Below are positions 54,826 to 64,000 of a stretch of 64,000 bases of DNA, in pieces. The stretch's first letter is position 1. The number at the start of each line of letters is the position of its first letter. A model generated the notes under the pieces. It ran no database searches, was not told the DNA's origin, and saw only the letters and a program-made list of their open reading frames with translations. Source of the stretch: Chthoniobacter flavus (GTDB lineage Bacteria; Verrucomicrobiota; Verrucomicrobiia; Chthoniobacterales; Terrimicrobiaceae); NCBI GenBank assembly GCA_945860745.1, contig CAMASH010000007.1, forward strand, positions 1 to 64,000, read 5' to 3'. The translations under genes were made by a program, and so were the position numbers.

Positions 54826-56409
54826 TCAGGGTCTCAACTCCTCGCCGGTGATGGCATTGGTGATGATGAATTTTTCCGGATGGAAGGTCGGGTCCGAGCG
54901 GAAGCTGAGGCGTCCGGCGTAGCGGCGTTCGATATCAACCAGGTGCTCCTCGTCGTCGCTGCGGAGGCGGGCCAGGAGGTCGGGATGCACGACGACCTTG
55001 ACCTCGTGGACAGTGTCCTGGTGTTTGCGCATGACGGAATGCAGGGTGCGCTGGAGTTCAACGCTCATGGTCATGGGGCTCTTGATCACGCCCTTGCCCT
55101 GGCACTGCGGGCAGGAGACAAACTGCGTGCTGGCCAGGCTCTCGGCCGCCCGCTGGCGGGTCATTTCGAGGAGGCCGAGCGGGGAAATCGGCAGCACGTG
55201 GGTGCGGGCCTTGTCGCGCTTGAGGCGGTCCTTCACCCGCTGATAAACCGCCTGCTGATCGCGGCGTCCCTTCATGTCGATGAAGTCACCGATGATGATG
55301 CCGCCGATGTTGCGCAGGCGGACCTGGCGGCAGATTTCGTCGGCCGCTTCGAGGTTGGTTTGCAGGATGGTTTTCTCCATGTCGCGCGAACCCTTGTTGC
55401 GGCCGGTGTTGACGTCGATGGCGATGAGGGCCTCGGTTTCGTCGATCACGATGTAGCCGCCGCAGGGCAGCCAGACCTGACGGTGGAAGGCGGCGTCGAT
55501 CTGCGATTGCACGCCGAAGCAATCAAAGATCGGCTGGGCGCCGGTGTAATGCTGGATGCGTTTCTTGGCGCGCTTGGAAATCTGGCCGACCAGTTCCTGC
55601 ATTTGCTCGCAGGCCTTGGCATCATCGACCATGACGGCGTCCACTTCGTCGGTGAGAAAATCGCGCACGGTGCGCTCGATCAGGCCGGGTTCCATGAAGA
55701 GGCAGGCCGGGGCCGGTTTTTCCTCCAGGCCTTTCTGGATGTCGGCCCATTGCTCGAGCAGGAGGCTCAGATCCCTCACAAAATAGCGCGCGCGCTGACC
55801 CTGCCCCACGGTGCGGATGATGACGCCCATGCTTTCGGGGATGTCGAGTTCGCGCAGGATGGTGCGGAGCCGCTCGCGCTCCTTGGGGTCCTCGATCTTG
55901 CGCGAGACACCGCATTGGTCGTTGAAGGGCATGAGCACGAGATAGCGGCCGGCCAGACTGATGTCGGTGGTGATGCGGGGGCCCTTGTTGCCGATGGGTC
56001 CCTTTTTGACCTGGACCAGAATATCGGAGCCGACAGGGTAGATGTTCGGCACGTCCTTGTGGGTGATTTTGGGTCCGCCTTTTTTCTTGGGGGCGGAGTT
56101 GTTGCGGGTGACAGCCTCGATGCCGCTGTCGAGCGCGGCGGGGATGGCGTCCCAGAATTGCAGGAAGGCATTTTTCTCGAAGCCGATGTCGATGAACATG
56201 GCCTTGATGCCCTGCTCGATGTTGCGGACCTTGCCCTTGTAAATGGCCCCGACGATGTTGCGGTCGGAGTCGCGTTCGGTGGTGTATTCCTCGAGGCGGT
56301 TGTCCTCAAGCAAGGCAACGCGCGTCTCGAGGCGCTCGCTGCTGACGATCAGTTTGATCCCGGTGCTTTTTTGGCCGAGTCCTAAAATTTTTTTTACAGT
56401 TTCTATCAT
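54826..56409 (-). CDS. rng: ribonuclease E/G family protein (RNase G)
   Basis: The 527-residue protein has an S1-like part (GAIYKGKVRNIEQGIKAMFI, DIGFEKNAFLQF), the 5' sensor (RITTDISLAGRYLVLMPFND), and the DNase I-like catalytic region with IDVNTGRN, IGGIIIGDFIDMKGRRDQQA and the Zn-link CPQCQGKG. The length is nearer to RNase G than RNase E, and no degradosome scaffold is present. It processes rRNA and mRNA 5' ends. It is the last gene of the mre operon, 57 bp after mrdA. Confidence 0.93.
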   Translation of the reverse strand: MIETVKKILGLGQKSTGIKLIVSSERLETRVALLEDNRLEEYTTERDSDRNIVGAIYKGKVRNIEQGIKAMFIDIGFEKNAFLQFWDAIPAALDSGIEAVTRNNSAPKKKGGPKITHKDVPNIYPVGSDILVQVKKGPIGNKGPRITTDISLAGRYLVLMPFNDQCGVSRKIEDPKERERLRTILRELDIPESMGVIIRTVGQGQRARYFVRDLSLLLEQWADIQKGLEEKPAPACLFMEPGLIERTVRDFLTDEVDAVMVDDAKACEQMQELVGQISKRAKKRIQHYTGAQPIFDCFGVQSQIDAAFHRQVWLPCGGYIVIDETEALIAIDVNTGRNKGSRDMEKTILQTNLEAADEICRQVRLRNIGGIIIGDFIDMKGRRDQQAVYQRVKDRLKRDKARTHVLPISPLGLLEMTRQRAAESLASTQFVSCPQCQGKGVIKSPMTMSVELQRTLHSVMRKHQDTVHEVKVVVHPDLLARLRSDDEEHLVDIERRYAGRLSFRSDPTFHPEKFIITNAITGEELRP

Positions 56410-56466
56410 GGAAATGCAGGGGTTGTCCTCCGGTTGGGGAGGGGGGTTGATGGTGATTGTCCAGGT

Positions 56467-58710
56467 TCATCGCCGTCCGGGCGGGGGAGGAGAAGCAGGC
56501 TTGGATTTTTCCTTTTTCTCCTTGTTGCCGCCACCGCGGAAGATGTTGAAGAATTTGTCGATGGCCGAGGGTTTGCGTTCGGTGTTTTTCACCCGGCCAC
56601 GTTCGTCCGCTTCGGCGCGAACATTCGGGGCGGCGGGTTTGTTTTCCTGACTTTTGCGGGAAGAGGCTCCCTCGCCATCTCCCCCGGTCTCCTCGTCGTC
56701 GGTGATCTTGGTGGCGGCGGGAATTTCCCGTTCGAAATCCACACTCTCGACAAACTTGAAATTGCCCTTGGCGGGATCCAGCCAGGCCAGCGCGAAGGGC
56801 TTCTTTTCCTCGCCCTCGGCCGGCGGTTTGTCCAAGGCGAAGGTTTTGTCCAAAATTTCCGCCGCGACCGGGGCGGAGACGCCGCCGCCGGATTTGGCCC
56901 CTTGCACGATGACGCAGACCGCGTACTTCGGGGCGTCGTAAGGAGCAAAAGCAAGGAACCAGGTGTGGTTGTCCTTCACCCCGCTGCGCCAGAACTGGGC
57001 CGTGCCGGTTTTTCCCGCGACTTCGACGCCTTTGATGCGGGCCTTGCCGGCGGTTCCGCCGCCTTCGTTGACGACTTTTTTCATGCCGAGGCGGACTTTT
57101 TCGATTTGTTCCGCGGTCAGACCTCCCTCGGCTATCAAGTTGGCCCGCACTTTGAAAGGTTCCTGCAAAAGCACCGCGCCGTCCTGGGCCACCACCTTGT
57201 CGACCATGCGGGGAGAATAGCAGGTGCCTCCGTTGGCCACGGCGGCAGTGACCATGGCCATTTGCAGCGGCGAGGCCAGCACGTCGCCCTGGCCGATGGA
57301 GGTATTGGCCGTGAGGCCGGAGGTCCAGCGGGCCTGGGGATTGACCGCAGCCAGCCATTCGGGACCGGGCAGAACTCCGGGCGCTTCGCCGGAGAGGGGG
57401 ATGCCGGATTTCTGACCGAGACCGAGGAAGTTGCCCATGGCGACGATCTGGTCGATGCCGGCGGCGTTGCCGTATTGATAGAAGAAGGCGTTGCAGGAAA
57501 CTTTAATCGCGTTGGAGAGGCTCAGTCCGCCATGAGAGCCGCCCTTGTCGGCAATCCAGCATCTCATGAACTTGTTGCCGTAAGTGACCCCGCCGGAGCA
57601 ATGAAAAGACCGTTCGCCGATTCCCTTGCGCAAGCCGGCGAGGGCAATGGGAATCTTGTAGGTCGAGCCCGGGGCGTAGGCGCTGATGGCGCGGTTGAGG
57701 AGGGGATCAGTTTCATCCTTGTTCAATTCCTGCCAGTCTTTCGCCGCAATGGCCGGAATGAATTTGTTGGGATCGTAGGACGGCACGGAGGCCATGGCAA
57801 GGATGTCGCCGTTGTTGGGATCGACGACGACCGCCGCGCCGCGGCCGACGGCGCGCAGGGCCTGTTCCGCGATGTATTGAATGCGGGCGTCAATGGTGAG
57901 GTAAACATTCGCGCCCTGCTTGGGCTCGGTGATGCCGGTTTCGCCTTCGATCACACCCTTGGCATTGCGCTGGAGCATGCGCGCCCCGGGTGTGCCTTTA
58001 AGGTAATCATTGAGATAAAGTTCGATCTGCGCCTTCCCTTCCATGTCGGGGTCGTAAAAATCGAATTTCTTGATGTCGGGCAGCTTGTCGAGGTCGTTGG
58101 GCATACCGACGTAACCGAGAAAATGCGCACCCAAGGCCCCATAAACGTATTGCCGGACAGGCTTGGCCGTCACCTTCACTCCCGGCAGGCCGAGGTTGCG
58201 CTCGGAGAAAACCGCCATCGATTCGTAATCAAGATCCTGACGGTAGTTGTACGGGACCTCGAAATTGTTCTTATAGTGAACCTTCAACTTGTCCGAATTG
58301 TAGTCCGCCGCCAGACTGAATTTCTCCAGCTCGGGAATGACCGTTTCGCGCACGATCTTCTCGATGTCGTTGATTTTCGTCTCCCGCAGCATGCCGTGCA
58401 CCCGGATGCTGTCCTCCAACTGGGGCACGTAACCGTTCTGCTGGCGGTAGGCGCGCACCATGTCGGGCAGATAAAAATCCACGTCCACGCTCACCCGGTT
58501 TTGCACCAGCGGGATGCCGTTGCGGTCAAGGATCTCGCCGCGCACGGCCGGGATGCGGACATTGACGCGCGATCCGCTGGCGATCTTCGCCGTGTATTCC
58601 GCCCCGCGTGCGATCTGCACATACCAAAGCCGGAAGACAATGCCCCCGAGCGCCAGCAACATGATCGCAGCCAGGAACAAAATGGGAAAGGGTGATAGTC
58701 CGCGTCTCAT
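56467..58710 (-). CDS. mrdA: penicillin-binding protein 2 (MrdA)
   Basis: The 747-residue class B PBP has an N-terminal membrane helix (SPFPILFLAAIMLLALGGIV), a dimerisation module (VRGEILDRNGIPLVQNRVSV), and the transpeptidase with APGSTYKIPIALAGLRKGIG (SxxK), SCNAFFYQYG (SxN) and VAGKTGTAQFWR (KTG). The C-terminal 100 residues form a Pro/Lys/Arg-rich tail (RAEADERGRVKNTERK), longer than usual. It builds lateral-wall peptidoglycan with RodA. The start overlaps the mreD stop by 4 bp (58707-58710). Confidence 0.94.
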   Translation of the reverse strand: MRRGLSPFPILFLAAIMLLALGGIVFRLWYVQIARGAEYTAKIASGSRVNVRIPAVRGEILDRNGIPLVQNRVSVDVDFYLPDMVRAYRQQNGYVPQLEDSIRVHGMLRETKINDIEKIVRETVIPELEKFSLAADYNSDKLKVHYKNNFEVPYNYRQDLDYESMAVFSERNLGLPGVKVTAKPVRQYVYGALGAHFLGYVGMPNDLDKLPDIKKFDFYDPDMEGKAQIELYLNDYLKGTPGARMLQRNAKGVIEGETGITEPKQGANVYLTIDARIQYIAEQALRAVGRGAAVVVDPNNGDILAMASVPSYDPNKFIPAIAAKDWQELNKDETDPLLNRAISAYAPGSTYKIPIALAGLRKGIGERSFHCSGGVTYGNKFMRCWIADKGGSHGGLSLSNAIKVSCNAFFYQYGNAAGIDQIVAMGNFLGLGQKSGIPLSGEAPGVLPGPEWLAAVNPQARWTSGLTANTSIGQGDVLASPLQMAMVTAAVANGGTCYSPRMVDKVVAQDGAVLLQEPFKVRANLIAEGGLTAEQIEKVRLGMKKVVNEGGGTAGKARIKGVEVAGKTGTAQFWRSGVKDNHTWFLAFAPYDAPKYAVCVIVQGAKSGGGVSAPVAAEILDKTFALDKPPAEGEEKKPFALAWLDPAKGNFKFVESVDFEREIPAATKITDDEETGGDGEGASSRKSQENKPAAPNVRAEADERGRVKNTERKPSAIDKFFNIFRGGGNKEKKEKSKPASPPPPGRR

Positions 58711-59264
58711 CGGCCGAGGCGATATCCCCCGGCCTCCCCGGGAAGATCAGGAAAAAATTGGCTGCAGTGATGGACCAGCAAGTGCAAGAGCGGGGCGAGG
58801 ATGGCGGCGATCAAGCCCGGAGCGAGAATGCGCCAGGCCACCAGCTCGTTGAAAACGATGCCCTCGCGGCGAAAGCAGATCATGGCGTATTGCAGGGCGA
58901 GGAAGGCACACGTTCCGAGAGCGCCGAGGAGAAGGTGCAACCACCAGTGTCCGCGCAGAAATGCGGGTTGAAACCCATGAGCCAGCAGGCCGAAAACCAC
59001 GAAAAAGACGATAGACCAACCTAGCGCGATTTCAACCCGTCCGTCCACAATTTGCAGAGACATCAGGTCGGTCAGAGATCCCGTGTAGACCGCGAAGAGC
59101 AACATGGCCCAGGCCGGCAGGGCCAGGGCGGCATAACAAAACAGCACCGGCACCAGGATCACCCGTGCGCCATGGAGAGCATGCACCGGCGGGATGAACT
59201 CCTGGATGATCAGGGCGAAAAAAACCGCCAGCGCGGCGGAGAACCAGCCGATTGCCAGTTTCAT
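58707..59264 (-). CDS. mreD: rod shape-determining protein MreD
   Basis: The 185-residue protein starts at 59264 (MKLAIGWFSAALAVFFALII) and has five to six hydrophobic spans, ending with FNELVAWRILAPGLIAAILA. MreD sequences are poorly conserved; its position between mreC and mrdA is the main evidence. The frame extends upstream to 59561 without meaning. It overlaps mreC by 4 bp. Confidence 0.8.
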   Translation of the reverse strand: MKLAIGWFSAALAVFFALIIQEFIPPVHALHGARVILVPVLFCYAALALPAWAMLLFAVYTGSLTDLMSLQIVDGRVEIALGWSIVFFVVFGLLAHGFQPAFLRGHWWLHLLLGALGTCAFLALQYAMICFRREGIVFNELVAWRILAPGLIAAILAPLLHLLVHHCSQFFPDLPGEAGGYRLGR

Positions 59265-60070
59265 TTTGCCCCCACCACGACGAAGACATCCTCGACCGAG
59301 GACAAATCCAGCACGGGTTCGACCAGGGCCTGCCCGTCGAGCGCGCGGGCCTTGAAGCTTTTTGCGGTTCCCAGCAGGATGCCTGAGGGAAAAACCCCCC
59401 CGCTCACCCCCGCGGTGTAAATTTTCTGCCCGGGCTGGAGGTCGGCCGTCTTGGAAAGAAAATTGAGCTGCATCTCGCCGGCCACGCCGCTGGTCTGAAT
59501 GCGCTGGCCGGAGAGAATCCCCTGCTCGCGCGAACCCTCCGCCTTGGCCGCCACTTTGCAATTCTCGTCGGTGACGAGCAGAACGATGGATTCATTTTTC
59601 CCGACCGTGGTCGTTTTCCCCACCAGGCCGACATCGGTCAGCACGGGCTGATCCGAGTCGATGCCGTCCTCGAAGCCGCGGTTGATTTTCACCGTATTCC
59701 ACCAGGTCGAAGCGTCGCGGGAAATGATCCGCGCCGGGATGAGCCGGAAAACCGAGCGCTGCTTGTATTCCAGCGCAGCGCGCAACTTGTTGTTCTCCGC
59801 CTCAATGTCGCGCAGGATCTGGTTGGTGGTGCGCAGCTCCTTGTTTTCCGTGGTCAGCTTGCTGTTTTCCTCCTCGAGTTGATCGAGGGTTTTCAACCCC
59901 TGCCCCAGACCGCCGATCTGCTGCTGGACGGCCGAGCCGGTCTTGAGGAAGGGCGAAATCAATCCGAGAAATCCGGACTGCAATTTTCGCATGGTGTTGG
60001 AACCCAGCGCGGAAATCATCACAGCCGCCACGAGGATGAGCAGAACGATGAGGATGTTCAGCTTTTTCAT
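59261..60070 (-). CDS. mreC: rod shape-determining protein MreC
   Basis: The 269-residue protein has an N-terminal membrane helix (LNILIVLLILVAAVMISAL), a coiled coil near residues 55-100 (LDQLEEENSKLTTENKELRT), and the beta-domain with IPARIISRDASTWWNTVKIN, VGLVGKTTTVGKNESIVLLV and GQKIYTAGVSGGVFPSGILL. It links MreB to the periplasmic wall enzymes. It starts 56 bp after mreB. Confidence 0.92.
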   Translation of the reverse strand: MKKLNILIVLLILVAAVMISALGSNTMRKLQSGFLGLISPFLKTGSAVQQQIGGLGQGLKTLDQLEEENSKLTTENKELRTTNQILRDIEAENNKLRAALEYKQRSVFRLIPARIISRDASTWWNTVKINRGFEDGIDSDQPVLTDVGLVGKTTTVGKNESIVLLVTDENCKVAAKAEGSREQGILSGQRIQTSGVAGEMQLNFLSKTADLQPGQKIYTAGVSGGVFPSGILLGTAKSFKARALDGQALVEPVLDLSSVEDVFVVVGAK

Positions 60071-60126
60071 TGCCGCTGTTGGGGAGCCCTCATGGCCGGA
60101 TTGCCGATCTCACCCACCGGACCGCC

Positions 60127-61191
<1,065 letters not shown>

Positions 61192-61459
61192 TTACAGAGA
61201 AGCGGACCACTTCGTCCCCAGTGCGCAGCCCGTTATCCCGGACCGGAAAATTGGTGTGCCCACGAGGCCGCGTCAAGGTAAGAAACGTTTGACGCCCAAC
61301 TTTGAACACGAATGTCCGCCTTTGTCGCCACGGCACTCTGTGGCCGCGAGGGCGAGGATGGGGAATTGGCACTCTCCGCGCCCCAAGAACCGGCCAAAGG
61401 GAGATGGCCTGTGCGAAGAATAGCCCGCAGGGCGGCCATAGGCCGGCAAACCGGGGCGA

Positions 61460-62842
<1,383 letters not shown>

Positions 62843-63490
62843 TCACGCCGCGCGGGCGACCTGGATGAATTCGCGGACGAGGTATTCGCTTTTGCGACGG
62901 GGTTCGAGTTCGACGCCGCTGGCGACGTCCACGCCGTGCGGGCGGGCGATGCGGACGGCTTCGCGCACATTGTTGGGCGTGAGGCCGCCGGCGAGGATGA
63001 TTTTGCGGTCGGGGTTCGCCAGGACGAATTCGCGGACGCTGTCCCAGTTTAACCTCGTGCCGGTGCCGCCGTATTCGGTGGCGGACCAGGAGTCGAGCAG
63101 GAGCCAGGGGGTGTCGTAGCGGAGCGTGGCAGCAAGGGCGGAGGCGTCCTTCACGCGGGCCGCGCGCATCCAAACGGGGAAACCGGCGGCGGCGCAAAAC
63201 TCCGGGGTTTCGTCCCCGTGGAATTGGATGGCGTCAAAATTGCCGGATTCGCGCAGGGTGGTGAGAAGTTCGCTGGTGGGATTGACCACCACGGCGATGC
63301 GTTGCGTGCGGCCGGCGAGGGCGGTGATCCAGGGGCGGGCTGCCTCGAGGTCGAGGTGGCGTTTGGATTTTTCGTAGAAGTTGAACCCGAGGGCGTCGGC
63401 TCCGGCGGCGAGGGCCATGTCGGCGTCGACAGGGTTGGTCAGGCCGCAGATTTTCACCCGCAGAGGCGGGCCGGGTTCGAGGAAGCTCAT
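62843..63490 (-). CDS. trpF: phosphoribosylanthranilate isomerase
   Basis: The 215-residue protein has VKICGLTNPVDADMALAAGA (catalytic Cys), GFNFYEKSKRHLD, AIQFHGDETPEFCA, WLLLDSWSATEYGGTGTRLN (catalytic Asp in LLLD) and ILAGGLTPNNVREAVRIARP. It isomerises PRA to CdRP in tryptophan synthesis. Other trp genes are not here. Its start overlaps the upstream small gene by 4 bp. Confidence 0.95.
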   Translation of the reverse strand: MSFLEPGPPLRVKICGLTNPVDADMALAAGADALGFNFYEKSKRHLDLEAARPWITALAGRTQRIAVVVNPTSELLTTLRESGNFDAIQFHGDETPEFCAAAGFPVWMRAARVKDASALAATLRYDTPWLLLDSWSATEYGGTGTRLNWDSVREFVLANPDRKIILAGGLTPNNVREAVRIARPHGVDVASGVELEPRRKSEYLVREFIQVARAA

Positions 63491-63720
63491 GGTTTCAGAG
63501 AATCAAGCTCGGGGATGTCGCGCCCACCCTGGATGAGGCCGGTCTGCCAGCGTTCGCCCACCCTGGCGAGGCAGGGGTCGTTCTCCTCGAATTTGAAGCG
63601 GTGACGGGCTTCCCGCGAACCGGTGCGGTAACAGAAAAGTTCGATGGGGGTTCCGACGGAGAGGTTGCTGGAGCTGAGGAGGCACAGCACGCGGTCGCCG
63701 CGGCGCTCGTAAACGCGCAT
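63487..63720 (-). CDS. hypothetical protein, 77 aa, coupled to trpF
   Basis: I do not recognise this small protein (MRVYERRGDRVLCLLSSSNL; RHRFKFEENDPCLARVGERW). It has no signal or membrane segment. Its stop overlaps the trpF start by 4 bp (ATGA), which supports it as a real translated gene in a small operon. Confidence 0.5.
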   Translation of the reverse strand: MRVYERRGDRVLCLLSSSNLSVGTPIELFCYRTGSREARHRFKFEENDPCLARVGERWQTGLIQGGRDIPELDSLKP

Positions 63721-63820
63721 TTTCGGGGGGATGGGGATGTTGTCCCCCCGGCGCTGCCGCGGGAATCAGAGAGAAAGACAAGGCCCTCGCGGCAGGGCAA
63801 ACTCAGGCAGGAGGTCATCC

Positions 63821-63918
63821 GGAAGTGCGAGGTGGGAAGTCGGAAGCCGGAAGGCGAAAATCTCGCCGGGCCGGGGCTTTCTCCACTTCCGACCTCCCCC
63901 TTCCCCCTTCCGACTTCG
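63821..63918. repeat. mirrored GGAAGTC-type heptamer arrays
   Basis: GGAAGTGCGAGGTGGGAAGT and then CGGAAGCCGG (63821-63850) face CCACTTCCGACCTCCCCCTT and then CCCCCTTCCGACTTCG (63883-63918). The array pair lies just after the stop codon (63922-63924) of the gene at the right edge. The stretch 63721-63820 has nothing I recognise. Confidence 0.75.
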
Positions 63919-63921
63919 AGA

Positions 63922-64000
63922 TCATTCGATCACCCGGGCCCGGGCTTTCTTGACCGAGGTGTGGTGAGTGATGGGGTAGATTTTTCCGTCGCTGCCGCGG
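63922..64000 (-). CDS. C-terminal end of an unidentified gene (window edge)
   Basis: The minus-strand frame entering at the edge reads RGSDGKIYPITHHTSVKKAR followed by ARVIE and a TGA. Only 25 residues are visible, which is not enough to name the protein. It is probably the gene upstream of the trpF operon. Confidence 0.4.
   Translation of the reverse strand, partial: RGSDGKIYPITHHTSVKKARARVIE

Overview
The window reads as a chromosomal piece of a GC-rich bacterium, most likely a member of the Verrucomicrobiota. This is inferred from gene content, a PEP-CTERM protein, a broken S10 operon, a CBS-DRTGG type Mn-pyrophosphatase and abundant repeats; there is no rRNA gene to confirm it. I saw no rRNA, tRNA or CRISPR array. 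The ends cut a CYTH-domain gene (left) and an unidentified gene (right).

Layout. 1-8.4 kb: a YeeE/YedE sulfur-transport pair, a YhbY RNA-binding protein, a GH1 glycosidase beside an MGDG-synthase-like glycosyltransferase, and a secreted C39-like peptidase divergent from a Mn-dependent pyrophosphatase. 8.4-13.5 kb: an accessory stretch with a decayed RAYT transposase inside 15-bp inverted repeats, a secreted 660-aa protein of unknown function, a PEP-CTERM protein and an unknown gene. 13.8-18.2 kb: an S10 ribosomal operon (rpsJ-rplC-rplD-rplW-rplB-rpsS-X-rplV) that carries a secreted coiled-coil gene between S19 and L22 and stops after rplV. 18.8-26.5 kb: a desaturase, a broken DGR-like reverse transcriptase, a MITE-like element, a DEAD-box helicase, infA, an MTA/SAH nucleosidase, an aldehyde dehydrogenase and a polyphosphate glucokinase. 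26.6-35.7 kb: a Rep/UvrD helicase, purN, a SWIM-SNF2 helicase, a prenyl synthase, a TPR protein and a fasciclin protein. 35.8-43 kb: small enzymes, transposase debris, a toxin-antitoxin pair, RecQ and RecD2. 43-54.6 kb: a lipoprotein, an AEC transporter, two more toxin-antitoxin modules, a U32 peptidase, the cysD-cysNC sulfate-activation operon with a four-helix-bundle gene inside it, and an HNH nuclease broken by one amber codon. 54.8-61.2 kb: the cell-shape operon mreB-mreC-mreD-mrdA-rng. 61.4-64 kb: leuB and trpF.

The most unusual feature is the repeat landscape. Many gaps between genes consist of short imperfect tandem repeats of 6-11 bp, often in two arrays of opposite orientation that would pair in RNA. 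Their units differ from site to site (TGACCAT, GCGGATT, GGAAGTC, GTTTAG, ACGCGAAA and others). They abut stop and start codons so closely that they encode N- or C-terminal residues of several proteins. One inverted pair encloses a four-helix-bundle (S23-like) gene between cysD and cysNC, which recalls the 23S rRNA intervening sequences that encode the same protein family. Superimposed are a GTGG-headed REP family with covarying stems, a 100-bp element with two nearly identical copies that begin at stop codons, and a 161-bp MITE-like element with 30-bp terminal inverted repeats.
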